A DNA stretch of 64,000 bases, taken from positions 1,798,001 to 1,862,000 of the forward strand of contig NC_003070.9 of NCBI RefSeq assembly GCF_000001735.4, read 5' to 3'. The notes under the pieces are model-generated. The model did not search any database. It saw only the letters and a list, made by a program, of their open reading frames with translations, and was not told the DNA's origin. This document shows, piece by piece, positions 1 to 10,477 of this stretch. The stretch comes from Arabidopsis thaliana (taxonomy: Eukaryota; Streptophyta; Magnoliopsida; Brassicales; Brassicaceae). The number at the start of each line of letters is the position of its first letter. Within the stretch, counting starts at the first letter, position 1. A program made the translations under genes and the position numbers.

Positions 1-330
1 TTTTTTGGGAGTATTAGGGTTTTATTGTGATAAAGATGTTGCTAGGGTTTTGGTACAGAAATTGGATCTTAATCTTGTTGGGGTTTCTCTTCCATTAGTA
101 TACTTTTGACATGACTCTGGTTTTGTTGCTTGATGTACAAGCACACATATCAAGTTCAATTGCTAGTGACTTTTAGGCCTACTTTAGTTACTGCATTGGT
201 AATATCTGTGATTTACTATGATACAAAAAGTTTATAACTGTGGGACGAAATTGGTCCAATATGGTATTTGGCACATTCCTCCAAAATGCTCATACAGAAA
301 CTGTTAGGGATCAGAGATTGTACTCATGTT
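1..330 (+). other. 3' flank of an upstream B3-family paralogue
   Basis: This stretch has no credible coding frame. Positions 100-330 resemble 6370-6500, which itself continues a degraded copy of the 3' end of the B3 gene at 1418-2314. Shared landmarks are a CATGA(C/T)TCTGGTT block, a CTACTTTAGTT block and TCCAAAATG(G/C)(C/T)CATACA. The simplest reading is that the window opens in the 3' flank of a further tandem B3 gene lying just outside it; AT1G05920 is known to be such a neighbour. The match is only moderate and was made by eye. Confidence 0.4.
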
Positions 331-1417
331 AAAGCAGAATCCAGAAGGTTCTTGAGTTCTTCGTCGAACTCAATCATCAGATTCGAAGGCATTGAGGTCA
401 ATTTGAGTTCCTCTGATGATGGCACTGCAGAACTAAGACCCTTGTTGTGATTTTTGAGTGACAAACTGAAGACTATATTCTCTTCCGCATCCAATATAAT
501 GTAGTTCTTCAAATACATTTGACTCCAATACATTTGACGTATCAAACGCTTATCTTGACTTCAATGCATTAGCTATCTGACTGAAAACCAAATTTATCCT
601 CCATATGAAAACATCAACACAACATTTTCACAATCTTCGCCATAGCCGAGGAGGATCAAACACCTCTGAGTTGAATAGATTCAATCTTAAAATGTGTTGA
701 ACCAGTAAGTATTTGTCCAACCATCTTCAGATGTTGAGAGAGCATGGCTAAACAGTCTTGGAAGGCCCAAAGTCAATAGTTATGAATCATGATTTTTCTC
801 GACATATTCATTGACAAAAGTATAGAGCACAAGACCATTGAGGAGGACCTTGACATAACTACAAGAAGATCACAACATTGATAACTTTTATGCAAAGACA
901 CTAACAAAATCGAAGCGATAAATTCTCTCTTTTTGCAAATTTCATTCTCTCATACACTGAGTCCTTTAATGGGCCTAAATTCAATGAACTGATTGGGTCT
1001 ACTCCCATTTGAGCCCAAATATCAATTACAGCAATCGCTTGACCCATGAATCCAAAGTCCATTCATTAGGCAAATTCACTGCACTGATTCCTGATTTTCG
1101 CTTAAAATTATATAAAGGTAAAAACTATCAAGATTATAAAAAAAATAAAAAATGGACGATTATACATTTTTGCCATCGCTCATAGATTTCCATTCAATGC
1201 ATAATACACACAATCTCCAAATACAATGATGTAAAAAGAAGGCAAGTGGGTCATAATTAATGATTAATCACAGTAATTAACCTATTTGCTGAAAGGTAAA
1301 AAAGGAATGTTACCATTCCAGAACTGATTTTAACTATTTAATAACACTCATTCTCATTCTCTTTCTCTCTCAAAAGTCCTTCTTCCTCAAGCTTCTCGAG
1401 TAAGGGTTCAGATCACA
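331..1417. other. intergenic DNA and B3 gene promoter, with weak coding-like trace
   Basis: No intact gene is seen here. On the minus strand 324-545 is open for 73 codons with balanced composition (it ends IEFDEELKNLLDSALT), and scraps of possible protein in the same direction continue to about 900, interrupted by stops. This could be a decayed coding segment or chance. The last 100 bases before the B3 start codon are CT-rich, typical of an Arabidopsis 5' leader. Confidence 0.4.
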
Positions 1418-2314
1418 ATGACGACAAACGACGATGATCACGCGGCTGAGAGAAACACGATGTCCATGAACTATGAATTGGCGGCTACGTTGAGTGATGA
1501 AGAACAACGCGCAAGAAAAGGAAAAGCCAAGATTGTCTGTAAAGAAGAAGACCACGTCTTTATCAAAAAGAAAGAAAAATACGAGGAAGAGAGCGAGAAG
1601 AGGGAATTCTTCAGTCATGTCCCCAGAAAGATAAGGCCTGCGCTTAGATACCCACAACCTAACTTTGAAAACCCTAATGGGGCTTCTTCTTCTTTAAACT
1701 TACCCTTCGAAGAAGACTACTACATGGCTGAGTACTACAAGAAGACGGAGACCATAAACCCACCTAACCCTTATCACCAATGGTCTCCTTCTTCGTTCTT
1801 AACGGAGTACACACACCCTAGGATGCTTGAGGTGTTACATCGCTGTGGATTCAACAGACCAGTGGTAACTTGTTATTCAAGGACGGCCAGGGAGATGCGG
1901 TGGTGGCTTCGCCAGGTGATGAAAGACATGAGAGCAGAAGACCTAACACTTATCTTAGAGAAGACTCTGTCCACAACTGATGTGATCACAACGACACATG
2001 GCCGTTTCTCAATGCATTTCAACAGATTAATCAGTAACGACTTCTTGAAGCCTGAGGAGCGGAGTATCCTAGAAGAAGATACCTACAATGATGAGACGAT
2101 GGGAGTTGGAGCCATTCTCGTGGATCAAAGGTCTCAAAAGTGGAGTGTGATTTTGAAGAGATGGGGCCAGAATTACTTTCTGAGTTGTGGCTGGAACGAC
2201 GTTGTTAAGGCTAATAAATTGAAAGCTGGCGACGACATCTGTCTTTGGGCGTTTAGGTGCGATGGAGTCCTCTGTTTTGCCATGAGGCAGTATAGCTCCT
2301 ATTTTCGTCATTGA
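1418..2314 (+). CDS. B3 domain-containing protein (DUF313 group)
   Basis: A single-exon gene for a 298-residue protein, probably AT1G05930. The N-terminal third is charged (many Lys and Glu) and probably disordered. It is followed by a Pro/Ser/Asn-rich linker and a conserved helix containing REMRWWLRQVMKDM. The C-terminal half, about residues 175-292, is a B3 DNA-binding fold: it starts LTLILEKTLSTTDV, has the central QRSQKWSVILKRWGQNYFL strand pair and ends LKAGDDICLWAFRCDG. B3 proteins of this group are presumed nuclear DNA-binding proteins; target genes are unknown. The start is the first ATG of the open frame, just after a CT-rich leader. The 3' end of this gene occurs again, degraded, at 2830-2975 and at 6083-6360, so the gene belongs to a local family that duplicates often. 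Function beyond the fold is not shown by the sequence. Confidence 0.9.
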   Translation: MTTNDDDHAAERNTMSMNYELAATLSDEEQRARKGKAKIVCKEEDHVFIKKKEKYEEESEKREFFSHVPRKIRPALRYPQPNFENPNGASSSLNLPFEEDYYMAEYYKKTETINPPNPYHQWSPSSFLTEYTHPRMLEVLHRCGFNRPVVTCYSRTAREMRWWLRQVMKDMRAEDLTLILEKTLSTTDVITTTHGRFSMHFNRLISNDFLKPEERSILEEDTYNDETMGVGAILVDQRSQKWSVILKRWGQNYFLSCGWNDVVKANKLKAGDDICLWAFRCDGVLCFAMRQYSSYFRH

Positions 2315-3364
2315 CAAGTTTCTTGTGTCTGTTGAGATTCACATTGGTCTAATCTTTCAGGCCATTCTTGAGGTTTTTGGTCTAGTTAACAAAATTAGGG
2401 TTTTTATTTTTTACTAGGATTTCTTTCATCTCTCTTTTAACACTTTGTCGGGTTTTTGAGTTTCTAGGATTGTTTAAAATGCAGGAGGCTTAGCACAGTC
2501 TCTGTTTCATGCTTAATACAATACACTCTCTAAATAATGCTTTCAAGAAAAGAAAAAGAAAAGATTATACCTTTAGAGTTATTATAAGAGGAAAACGAAG
2601 TAAATCAGAACGGATTAACGAACTATATAAAACAACAAAGTCACTCTTTTCAGTTTTCATTCACAACAAAATCTTAATGGGGCTTCCACTTCTTCTTCAT
2701 CGCCTTTTTCTTTAACCTTCTTCAAAACTACATTGCCGAGTCCAAGAAGACTCCATCTTTGTGTCTAACGGGAGACCACGAGCCCCAAGAGGCGTGTGGT
2801 GTCACCGAGAGGGGTAAATCAGAAAGACATCAGTCTTTGGTCTTTCAGGTGGCGTGGAATCCTCTGTTTTGCTCTTGTTCCTCCTCTTACATTGAGACAG
2901 AGTAGCTCTTCCAATGCTCGCCGTCTCTGCTAAGCTTCTTGTCTCTGTGGAGATTGATCTTCATTTGTACAGCCGGCTAAGTTGGGGCAATTCTAGAGGG
3001 TTTTGGTCTTACTACAATGCTAGAGGGTTTGGATGTCTGTTATTAGTAAGCTTGTTGTTTCTGATTCTATACTATGATCCGTTGAATAACTCTAACATTG
3101 AGTATGTTTATGTGAACATTGCTAGCTTCTGGGATTATTTGGTAGCACAAAAGCCATTTTCAGTCATTCAAGGCTTTAGTTGAAATGCACAAGCATACTT
3201 TTATTAACTTCTTTACAACAATAATGTTTAACTGCCTTATCCCATCCAATCCTTAAACTCGACCTGAATATGTATGTGACATACAGTATGTCTCTCACGA
3301 AACGCAGAAACTTGCTATCAACTCTACAAATGGCTTTAAGTAACACAACTATAATGTAGCATTA
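2315..3364. other. 3' flank of the B3 gene and 3' flank of CAT9
   Basis: Convergent 3' regions. The B3 gene's untranslated tail probably runs to about 2500. The CAT9 3' UTR (minus strand) probably occupies the part nearest 3364. Between them lies a decayed B3 fragment, described separately. The longest plus-strand frame here, 2914-3183, starts inside that fragment and resembles no protein I know. Confidence 0.5.
2830..2975 (+). pseudogene. decayed copy of the B3 gene's 3' end
   Basis: This segment aligns by eye with 2262-2350, the last codons and early 3' UTR of the B3 gene. Shared blocks are GGA(A/G)TCCTCTGTTTTGC, GA(G)ACAG.(G)TAGCTC(T)TCC and TTCTTGT(C/G)TCTGTGGAGATT. A run at 2677-2705 also recalls the GGGGCTTC(T/C)..TTCTTC block at 1680. 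Similarity is patchy and the frame is lost, so this is an old partial tandem duplicate. Exact limits are uncertain. Confidence 0.5.
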
Positions 3365-5942
3365 CTAAGCGTCGCTTTCAGTTTCAGGTGCCCTCTGATA
3401 ATCCAACATGCTCGGATCTGCGTGGTACTGCCCATACAAGGCATAAACGGCAGTTGCAAGCACACTGACAACAACAAATCTTATCCATGCTTCATAATGC
3501 AACTGCACAGTAGCGGAAAAATCAAAGGTAGATCATATGGTATGTGAAATTAGTATAAAGTTAGTTCTTAGCGTGTACCTGAGCAAATAAGAAGATGTTG
3601 AAGAAAATGCAAACGGATGGCACAATGGGTACACCAGGACAGCTAAACCCAGAACCTAGAGGCAGAGCATAAGCCTGGAAGCGAAAAGCTGAGGGGTTTA
3701 ACATGAAGCATAGCTAGCAAGGCATTTGCCTGATTTGTGGAGACAACCATGAGGGTATATTTCCTAATTGATGTTAACAAACTTCTCCTCTAAACCAAGA
3801 ATGCAAAGACTTCAATAGTCACAGACTTTCATAGTATCACTGTAGAGTTCTAAGTGCCAGAACATGCTAGTGGTGGTCTCTATTTTATGCTGTATCAGTA
3901 AAAGACTTAGTATCTAGCATTTTAACAGGGGTGAAACTTGGTTTTTTTATTTTATTTTTTTTGGCGCTATGAAATTAAGAAGAGTGTGCTATGGAATTAA
4001 GGCTTATACTTAAGGCTACTTACTTGGCGATAATGAAGAACTGCTGAAGCAACAACTGCCACACCAACTGAGAGGAGAATAAATATAACTGAAGCACTGA
4101 AACGGTAAAATACGCCAGCACCAAAACCACTGCATGCAATTATAACAAGGCAAATGACGCCTTCCTGCCAACTTGATGTCCATCTATTGGACGACTCTCT
4201 ATCTTTTTTATCATTCAGTCTCAATGCCACAACACAAGCCGCAACAACTGAATACCCAGTCTGAAGAAATGGAACACCGAAAATAATGTTAAACTGGAAA
4301 GTATAAGTATCAATAAGAAAAGCAAAGAGATATTTAAAATTAAGACCTTGACGTACCAATGTACCAACAGACAGAATATGGGAAAGACTATGTACATTAA
4401 ATATGCCAGCTAAAACGCCAGCTACAATGCCGCACCAGATTTGAGAATGAAGAGGTGTATGAAGAGTTGGGTGTATTCTGGAAAAGATTGAAGGCAATAG
4501 ACCATCCCTTCCAAGTCCCAGATATAACCTGGACTGTTTATCCGAAATATCATATGATTACTCAAGAGTGTTACCTTGGTTTGCATAATATACAAGTACA
4601 TAATAAAAGAAATTACAAAAGAAATACATATATATATATTATCACCTGAACATAAAGACCAACAAGCAGAGTAGTTGTGAGTCCAGCAACAGCACCAATA
4701 CTGATTAAGATTGAGACGAACTTCATACCCTTTGATGAAAAGGCTTCAGCTAAAGGAGCATCTTCGCTGAGGAGGCTAAAAGGGACCATCCCGGTGAGCA
4801 CCAAACATACGCCAATATACAGCGAGATACAAACCAGAAGGCTCCCCATAATTCCGATTGGCAAATCGCGCTGAACAAGAATTAAACAGACATAAGAGAC
4901 TTTGTAGATAGTATGTACATTCAACATATATATAGGCAGACCTGAGGGTTCTTCGATTCTTCAGCAGAATTAGCAACTGCATCAAATCCAACATATGAAA
5001 AGAAGACAACAGTAGCTCCAGTGAGAACTGCTTTAAAACCATTAGGCGCAAAAGGAGACCAATTTGCTACATCAATTTCAAAAGCACCGGCACAAATCAC
5101 AACGAGAACGATCACGACCTACAGAAGAAACAATATAGTGAAGAAGAGTTTTTTTTGGTAAAGATAAGAAGAGAAGGTTAAAAGGAAAGAAGCTTACCTT
5201 AGTAGCAGTCATAACGGAGTTGACAGCGGAAGATTCTCGCACACCTTGGCATAGAACAAGGGTCAAGAGAGCAAGTAAAATGGGAGCCAAAATATTCAAA
5301 GAGAGAAGCCCTCCCAAGAGCTCTTTGCCGCTTCCCATCCAGAGAGGAATAGAGCCCTTGAGGGCTGGAAAAAGCTCAAGAAGAGCAACAGCATAGCTGG
5401 CCAAGCTACGGGAGATACTAGCGGCGCCAATATGATAGTCAAGCATGAGTTGAACGAAAACAAGAAAAGCTGTGATCTCATTGAAAGCTGAGTAAGAGTA
5501 CATGTAAGCTCCACCAACAACAGCAGGGAAACGAGATGAAAGTTCAGCATAACAGAGAGCGTTCAACACACACGATGCTCCAGCTAGCAAGAAGCTGATT
5601 GTGACTCCTAGGCACGCAACGGCAGCAATAATCACTAAGCGATTCTGAACGAATCAAGGAGGTGGTGAGAAAAAGTAATTCATTCAACTGACCAGGTCCA
5701 GCATCGCGAGCGACGGTTCCGGTGACGACGAAGACACCGGCGCCGATGGAAGCGCCGACGCCCAACAGTATGAGGTCGAAAAGGCCGAGGCGACGAACCA
5801 GAGAGTCGCCAGAGGTGGAGCGAACGGCAGTCTGCGAGGACGGAGGGGGCAGTGATTTAGATCGGAGAGCTGAAGCACGGAAATGAGAGAACCATGTGGC
5901 GGAGGAGAGGCGTTGGTTGCTGAAACCTTCGTGGCCTCCCAT
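3365..5942 (-). CDS. CAT9: cationic amino acid transporter CAT9
   Basis: Eight exons by splice sites: 5693-5942, 5198-5607, 4942-5118, 4646-4870, 4357-4533, 4024-4260, 3579-3674 and 3365-3502. They sum to 1710 bases, a 569-residue protein, as expected for CAT9 (AT1G05940). It is an APC-superfamily permease with about 14 membrane segments. The family's first-helix signature GVGASIGAGVFVVTG is present near residue 65, followed by the conserved AELSSRFP segment and, later, FFSYVGFDAVANSAEE. Plant CATs move amino acids across the plasma membrane or endomembranes; the substrate and membrane of this member are not visible in the sequence. The N-terminal 45 residues are Ser/Pro-rich and cytosolic. 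Upstream, its promoter region holds a B3-gene relic (6083-6360). The gene converges with the B3 gene. Confidence 0.95.
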
Positions 5943-6082
5943 GGAAACTTCAATTTGAGAGTTGAAGATTGATCGAGACGATGACTGAAATCACCCCCGG
6001 GATAATCAGAATCCAAATCAATAAATATTGGGCCAACCATTGGGCCCAACAGAGACCACTTAAACCCAATAACCCTCTAATG

Positions 6083-6360
6083 AACTGAAAGCTCGCGACG
6101 ACATCTGTCTTTGGGCCTTTAGGTGCGATGGAGTCCTCTGTTTTGCCATGAGACAGTATAGCTCCTATTTTCGTTGTTGACAAGTTTCTTGTGTCTGTTG
6201 AGATTCATATTGGTCTAATCTTTCAGGCCATTGTTGAGGTTTTTGGTCTAGTTAACAATATTAGGGTTTTTTTTTACTAGGATTTCTTTCATCCCTCTTT
6301 AGCACTTTGTTGGGTTTTTGAGTTTCTAGGATTGTTTTAAATGCAGGAGGCTTAGGATTA
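6083..6360 (+). pseudogene. truncated duplicate of the B3 gene's 3' end
   Basis: This is a near-identical copy of 2216-2494: the last ~33 codons of the B3 protein (from LKAGDDICLWAF), its stop region and about 180 bases of 3' UTR. Differences are scattered substitutions and small indels, so it is younger than the copy at 2830-2975. In frame it would read ...RDDICLWAFRCDGVLCFAM before the tail, but nothing upstream codes for the rest of a B3 domain. It now lies 140 bases upstream of the CAT9 start codon, in the space between CAT9 and the next gene. The similarity continues more weakly to about 6500, matching the window's first 330 bases. Confidence 0.85.
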
Positions 6361-6572
6361 GGTTTTTAACATGATTCTGGTTCTACTTTAGTTTCTGCAT
6401 CAGTTAATACCTTTGACTTCTTGTAATATATCTCAAAATCTCAACCAGAGGATGGAGTTTTGTACAAATCTTGCTATTCGTCCAAAATGGCCATACATAT
6501 CAAAATCAGGGTTGTTTTCTACTCATGCTGGAAGTTAGTTTGGTTTCTGAGTTGTTCTTGAATCTCACATAA

Positions 6573-9471
6573 TCATGATAAGTTGGCTGCTGTGTCGTGT
6601 TGTAACTTTGTTAGCAAGCAAGCTGCCGCAGATTCCCTAGCTTCCTCAGCATCAGACTTTTCCTCTCCATGTATTGTACATGCGACATGATTCCCCGTGA
6701 TTCTTACTTCAGCTTCATATCCACCTTTTTGAACAAAGCATCAACATCAACATGCAAATCTGAAGGGAGTAATGGAGCTGAACTACGAGTTTGGCAAATG
6801 ATCTCAAAACTTTACCATCTGATGGAGCCACACGATAGTTTGGTAGTACCCAGTTATTCATGAGACAGATATCATCGAGTCTCTGCAATAAATAGGGGCA
6901 ATGAATCTTAATTCTTTGAACAAGAAATGATTAAAGTAACCATAAACTAACCTGACACAGACTTTTAGTAGAAGGAAGAGTTTCACTGAGCTTCAGCCTC
7001 TTGTTGCTTTGGCATGCTGACTTGTCAAGAGATTCTTGAAGGTTACGCCTCGGGTATGTCTCGTTACAGCACTCGAGTACTGTTTCTAATTGCAGCTCCC
7101 AATCACCTATAACACCCACGAGATCACTAAGATTCATGTAAAAACAAAGCTGTGCAGAAAGGAAAAGTATATGTATATATACATACCTTTGATGTTCTGG
7201 ATGCATTTATCACATTTAGCAATCTCGTCTTCTATGTTCCTCTGTTGACGAGTCTGCAGCCAGAGAAAAAGAGAGCAGCTCTTAATCATAAAATAAGGAT
7301 ATATATGCTATTGCCAATCAGTTTTTTTGCTGTGTTGTGTATCTTTGATCAAATTCTACAGTTATTACCAGTTTATCTCGTTTGCAAAGAAGAACTTTCA
7401 ATGCAGTTTCGGATAGTGATGTTGCTTTAGAAAGAAGAGACGTCTGTAGCTCCTCAAGATTTGGATTAGAGTTATGAGCAGAAGCAGGAGTTGAATTAAG
7501 CTTATGAATGCTATTAAGTCTGTCAGGAACAGCTTTCTTCCTCTGGAGACCTCTTTCTTTAAGTTCCTTTGGGTCAGACGCAACCTGCATTTACAAAAGG
7601 GTGATAAAGGATACTTGAAGATTGAATTGAGAATATATAATTGTTAGTGTAGATTTCAGATTTCACCTCGAAACCACCTTTCTCTCCATTCGAATAGTTA
7701 TCCTTACAAGGGCTCATTTCATTACCTACATTCTTAGCCTTCAACGCAACTACTGTCTCCGAGTGAACATTAGGTTCCTTCGCACCACTCATACTTCCTT
7801 TTAAGTACCGATTTTGCAACCTCGTCGTAGCTTTTCCTCTAGCTCCAGGATGGCTCAGTAGAGCGGCAACTTTTTTGGCCTGCAATTTAAATTCTTAAGT
7901 TAATTTGTAATACCATTTTCCTTAACACAACCATACAATACAAGTATCATTATGAGAGCATACTTTAATTTCATATCTCCTTTTTAAAGCAGCTTTTTCT
8001 CGTCTTTCAAAAATGTCGGAAACTTCCGACTCCTTGGTTGCATCTACTTTGTTGCTTTCGATATCATCACATACAGCTTCTGGTTCTTTCTCTATCACAA
8101 ATTCGGTATCTCCTCGCCTGAAAAAGCACAATAAACTTATATTGCTACCCCTAAACTAGAAATGATACCAAACAAACTCAAAGTAATGTTAAGGAATAAC
8201 AATTTAGGAAGAAAAAAAGGATGCAATTAAACCTGGAAAACCAATCTTCTATGAGAGTGGCATATGGAAGAACATGAAAGTATTCCACTATAGAATTCAT
8301 AGTCCAGTCGGAAAAGCTCTTCTCAAATAAAGGACCCTGCATACTATTTTCATAGAGAAAAGCAAAAGAAGATGGTTAGGAATATCATGTCAATACCTCC
8401 TTGTACTTACAAAAAGTAAAGAATGATCCAATCATGCAACTAATGTAAAGTAAAGTGAGTTTAAGGATAACAGCTGAATAACCATCTTGCCAAAATTTGG
8501 GAGTCATTTGAGCTAGAGCATACCAAAGTCAACTTACCAACTAAGCACTTCTTCGACAGGATTTTCTCCAGAAAATTTGTCTTGTGAAGTGCACTTCATT
8601 ATGTAAAAGCGGACTGCTGTCTTCTCTTCACTCAAGGAGCATACCAAATGCCTCTCCAAGATCACAATGTCCTTGTGATTAACACCTGCAAAAGATTCAA
8701 AACAGTTAGTAATAACTTACAGAAAGAATGCTACTACCAAATGATCAGTCTTTGAAGATAACCTGTGGCCTCCTTAACAACAGCAAATGCAACTTTTTGA
8801 AAGACGCCCTCTTCTTTCTGATTTTCCCTAGCGGCTTTCTCCTTTTCAATGGGTTTCTCAAGTAGAGACCAGACACCTTGTGTGATGGAACTGTGTTGAA
8901 GATAGCAACTCTTCTTCTCTGAGTCAACCAACAGAACTGCAACTCTCCTTATGGGACACTTGTTCAAGATAAAAAGATCTGAAGACGCATCTAAGCTCAT
9001 GGATAAACTACATGCATCCACAATAACCTTCTCCAGCAATACGGTTTGTCCTGAAACACCACCATCTTCCTTCAAATGCTGGAGCAGAGCAGGCTTCATA
9101 ACAGTAGCTAAGCTACGGAAAGACTCAAAAGACAAACATTCAAGATGAGGATTGTCTTTTCTGTGGTAATAGTTGTAGAGCAACACAACAGCATGAACCT
9201 GGAATCAAACAAACACCATTTTTGAAAGAAGAAAAAAACAGAACTTTAAAAACAAGGCATTGCAGTCTAATTAAGAAAACCAATTTAAGAGATTTCGAAG
9301 TCCCACCTGTTTGGCAACAGATTCACGGATAGAAGTGGAAGGAAGATCATCAGTTGGTTTTGATGGAAGCAAAGGGTCGACTAAGCTTTCTAATAAAGCT
9401 CGAATGGCGTCCTCTGTCGGACAAGAATCCGTGGTCTTCGTGACTGGTAAACTGCAATCTACTTCCTCCAT
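6573..9471 (-). CDS. protein of unknown function with C-terminal dsRBD-like segment
   Basis: Eleven exons: 9307-9471, 8763-9198, 8538-8685, 8233-8343, 7964-8117, 7667-7879, 7369-7584, 7187-7253, 6952-7106, 6816-6882 and 6573-6724. They sum to 1884 bases, 627 residues. The position fits AT1G05950; I know no characterised function. The N-terminal 250 residues are compact and globular. A charged, helix-forming middle follows (EKAALKRRYEIK region), then a Ser/Leu-rich region near residues 350-420. The C-terminus reads GGYEAEVRITG, then HGEEKSDAEEARESAAACL and LTKLQ. That pattern of strands followed by a helix with A(R/K)ESAA resembles the end of a double-stranded-RNA-binding fold; this is inference. 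The last intron joins a split DG|GY codon, which restores this ending; without it the frame stops early. No transit peptide or membrane segment is seen. Confidence 0.8.
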
Positions 9472-10477
9472 AAAACCCGAAAAGAAGAAGAAAGAGAAAA
9501 GAAAGTTGCGATTTTTAGTGATGGGTAGACAGAAAGTGAACAACTTTACCGGGAAAGGAAAACCCTAGATTTGTTCTCCAATTACCGTTTTTGGTAAATG
9601 AGAGAGAGTGATATGTGTCAGCTCTCTCTCTCTCTCTCTCTCTCAAGATCATCTAAACTTCGTGTTTTTCATTTCCATTTATTATTATTATTGTTTAGTT
9701 AGTGGGAAATTCGAATAGGCGCCAATATTTCGGGGCTTTACTGTAATACTGTGTCTCTTTTGAGGGCATTTTTGGAAAATTTTCTGTCGTACATTATTGG
9801 ATAGGACTGTTCAATTTGACTTTTGAGTTTGACGTGCGAAGAACGGTCGGAGAACGTTTAAAGACTAATACATACATAATGATGACATTTGGATTTTGTT
9901 TCAAATGTTTCTATAAAATTGTGTAAATTTGCGTTAAACCACGATTATACAAGTCAATATATATTCAGAACTAATTGTAACTCATTTATTAATTCAGATA
10001 AGAAATCAACACAAAATCCCAAGTTTGTCATTTTCGTGAGCAAACCAGACACAATACATTGACCGACCAGACCCTCCCACAGTTCTTAACCCTAAACCAC
10101 CACAAGACTCTGGTTCAACCAAAACTCTTACACACACAGCTCATTACATACAAAAAACAATCAACGACACTTTGAATCAATCAAATGATATTCCCACCCC
10201 CAACAAACAAAAACATTAAACAAACAGACAATTCTGAGTTTCTGCCCGACCTTTCGGTGCTTGTGCTCTTCCATGACGGTTCGATCAGATTAAACGAATG
10301 CTCCTTGATGATTACAACTTTTTTTTTTCACAACGAAATGAATCAATCATTGTTGCTTTCAGAAAAAAAAGCCAAGAGATGACTAAGAATATACGAAGCA
10401 GAAGATTACACGTGATAATATATATTATGCTCTCTGTGTGTGTCTATATATATGCAAGATTCTCAGAATGTACCGGT
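9472..10477. other. intergenic: promoter of the unknown gene and 3' flank of the EFR3-like gene
   Basis: No gene is seen here. The part next to 9471 is the purine-rich (minus-sense) leader of the 11-exon gene, with a CT microsatellite at 9621-9645. The part nearest 10477 is probably the 3' UTR of the EFR3-like gene. Plus-strand frames at 10185-10674 lie in or over that gene's last exon and are shadows. Confidence 0.5.
9621..9645. repeat. (CT)n microsatellite
   Basis: An uninterrupted run of about twelve CT dinucleotides, read as (GA)n in the direction of the minus-strand gene starting at 9471. It lies about 150 bases upstream of that start codon. GA/CT runs of this kind are common in Arabidopsis core promoters and leaders and may bind GAGA-type BPC factors; binding here is inferred only from the motif. 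Confidence 0.8.

Noticed and set aside
2914-3183. 89-codon plus-strand frame after the B3 gene
   Set aside because: It starts inside the decayed B3 tail copy and resembles no protein I know; composition is that of chance frames in 3' flank DNA.
5950-6183. 77-codon minus-strand frame upstream of CAT9
   Set aside because: It is the antisense of the B3 tail relic; the same antisense frame exists at 2069-2317 over the live B3 gene.
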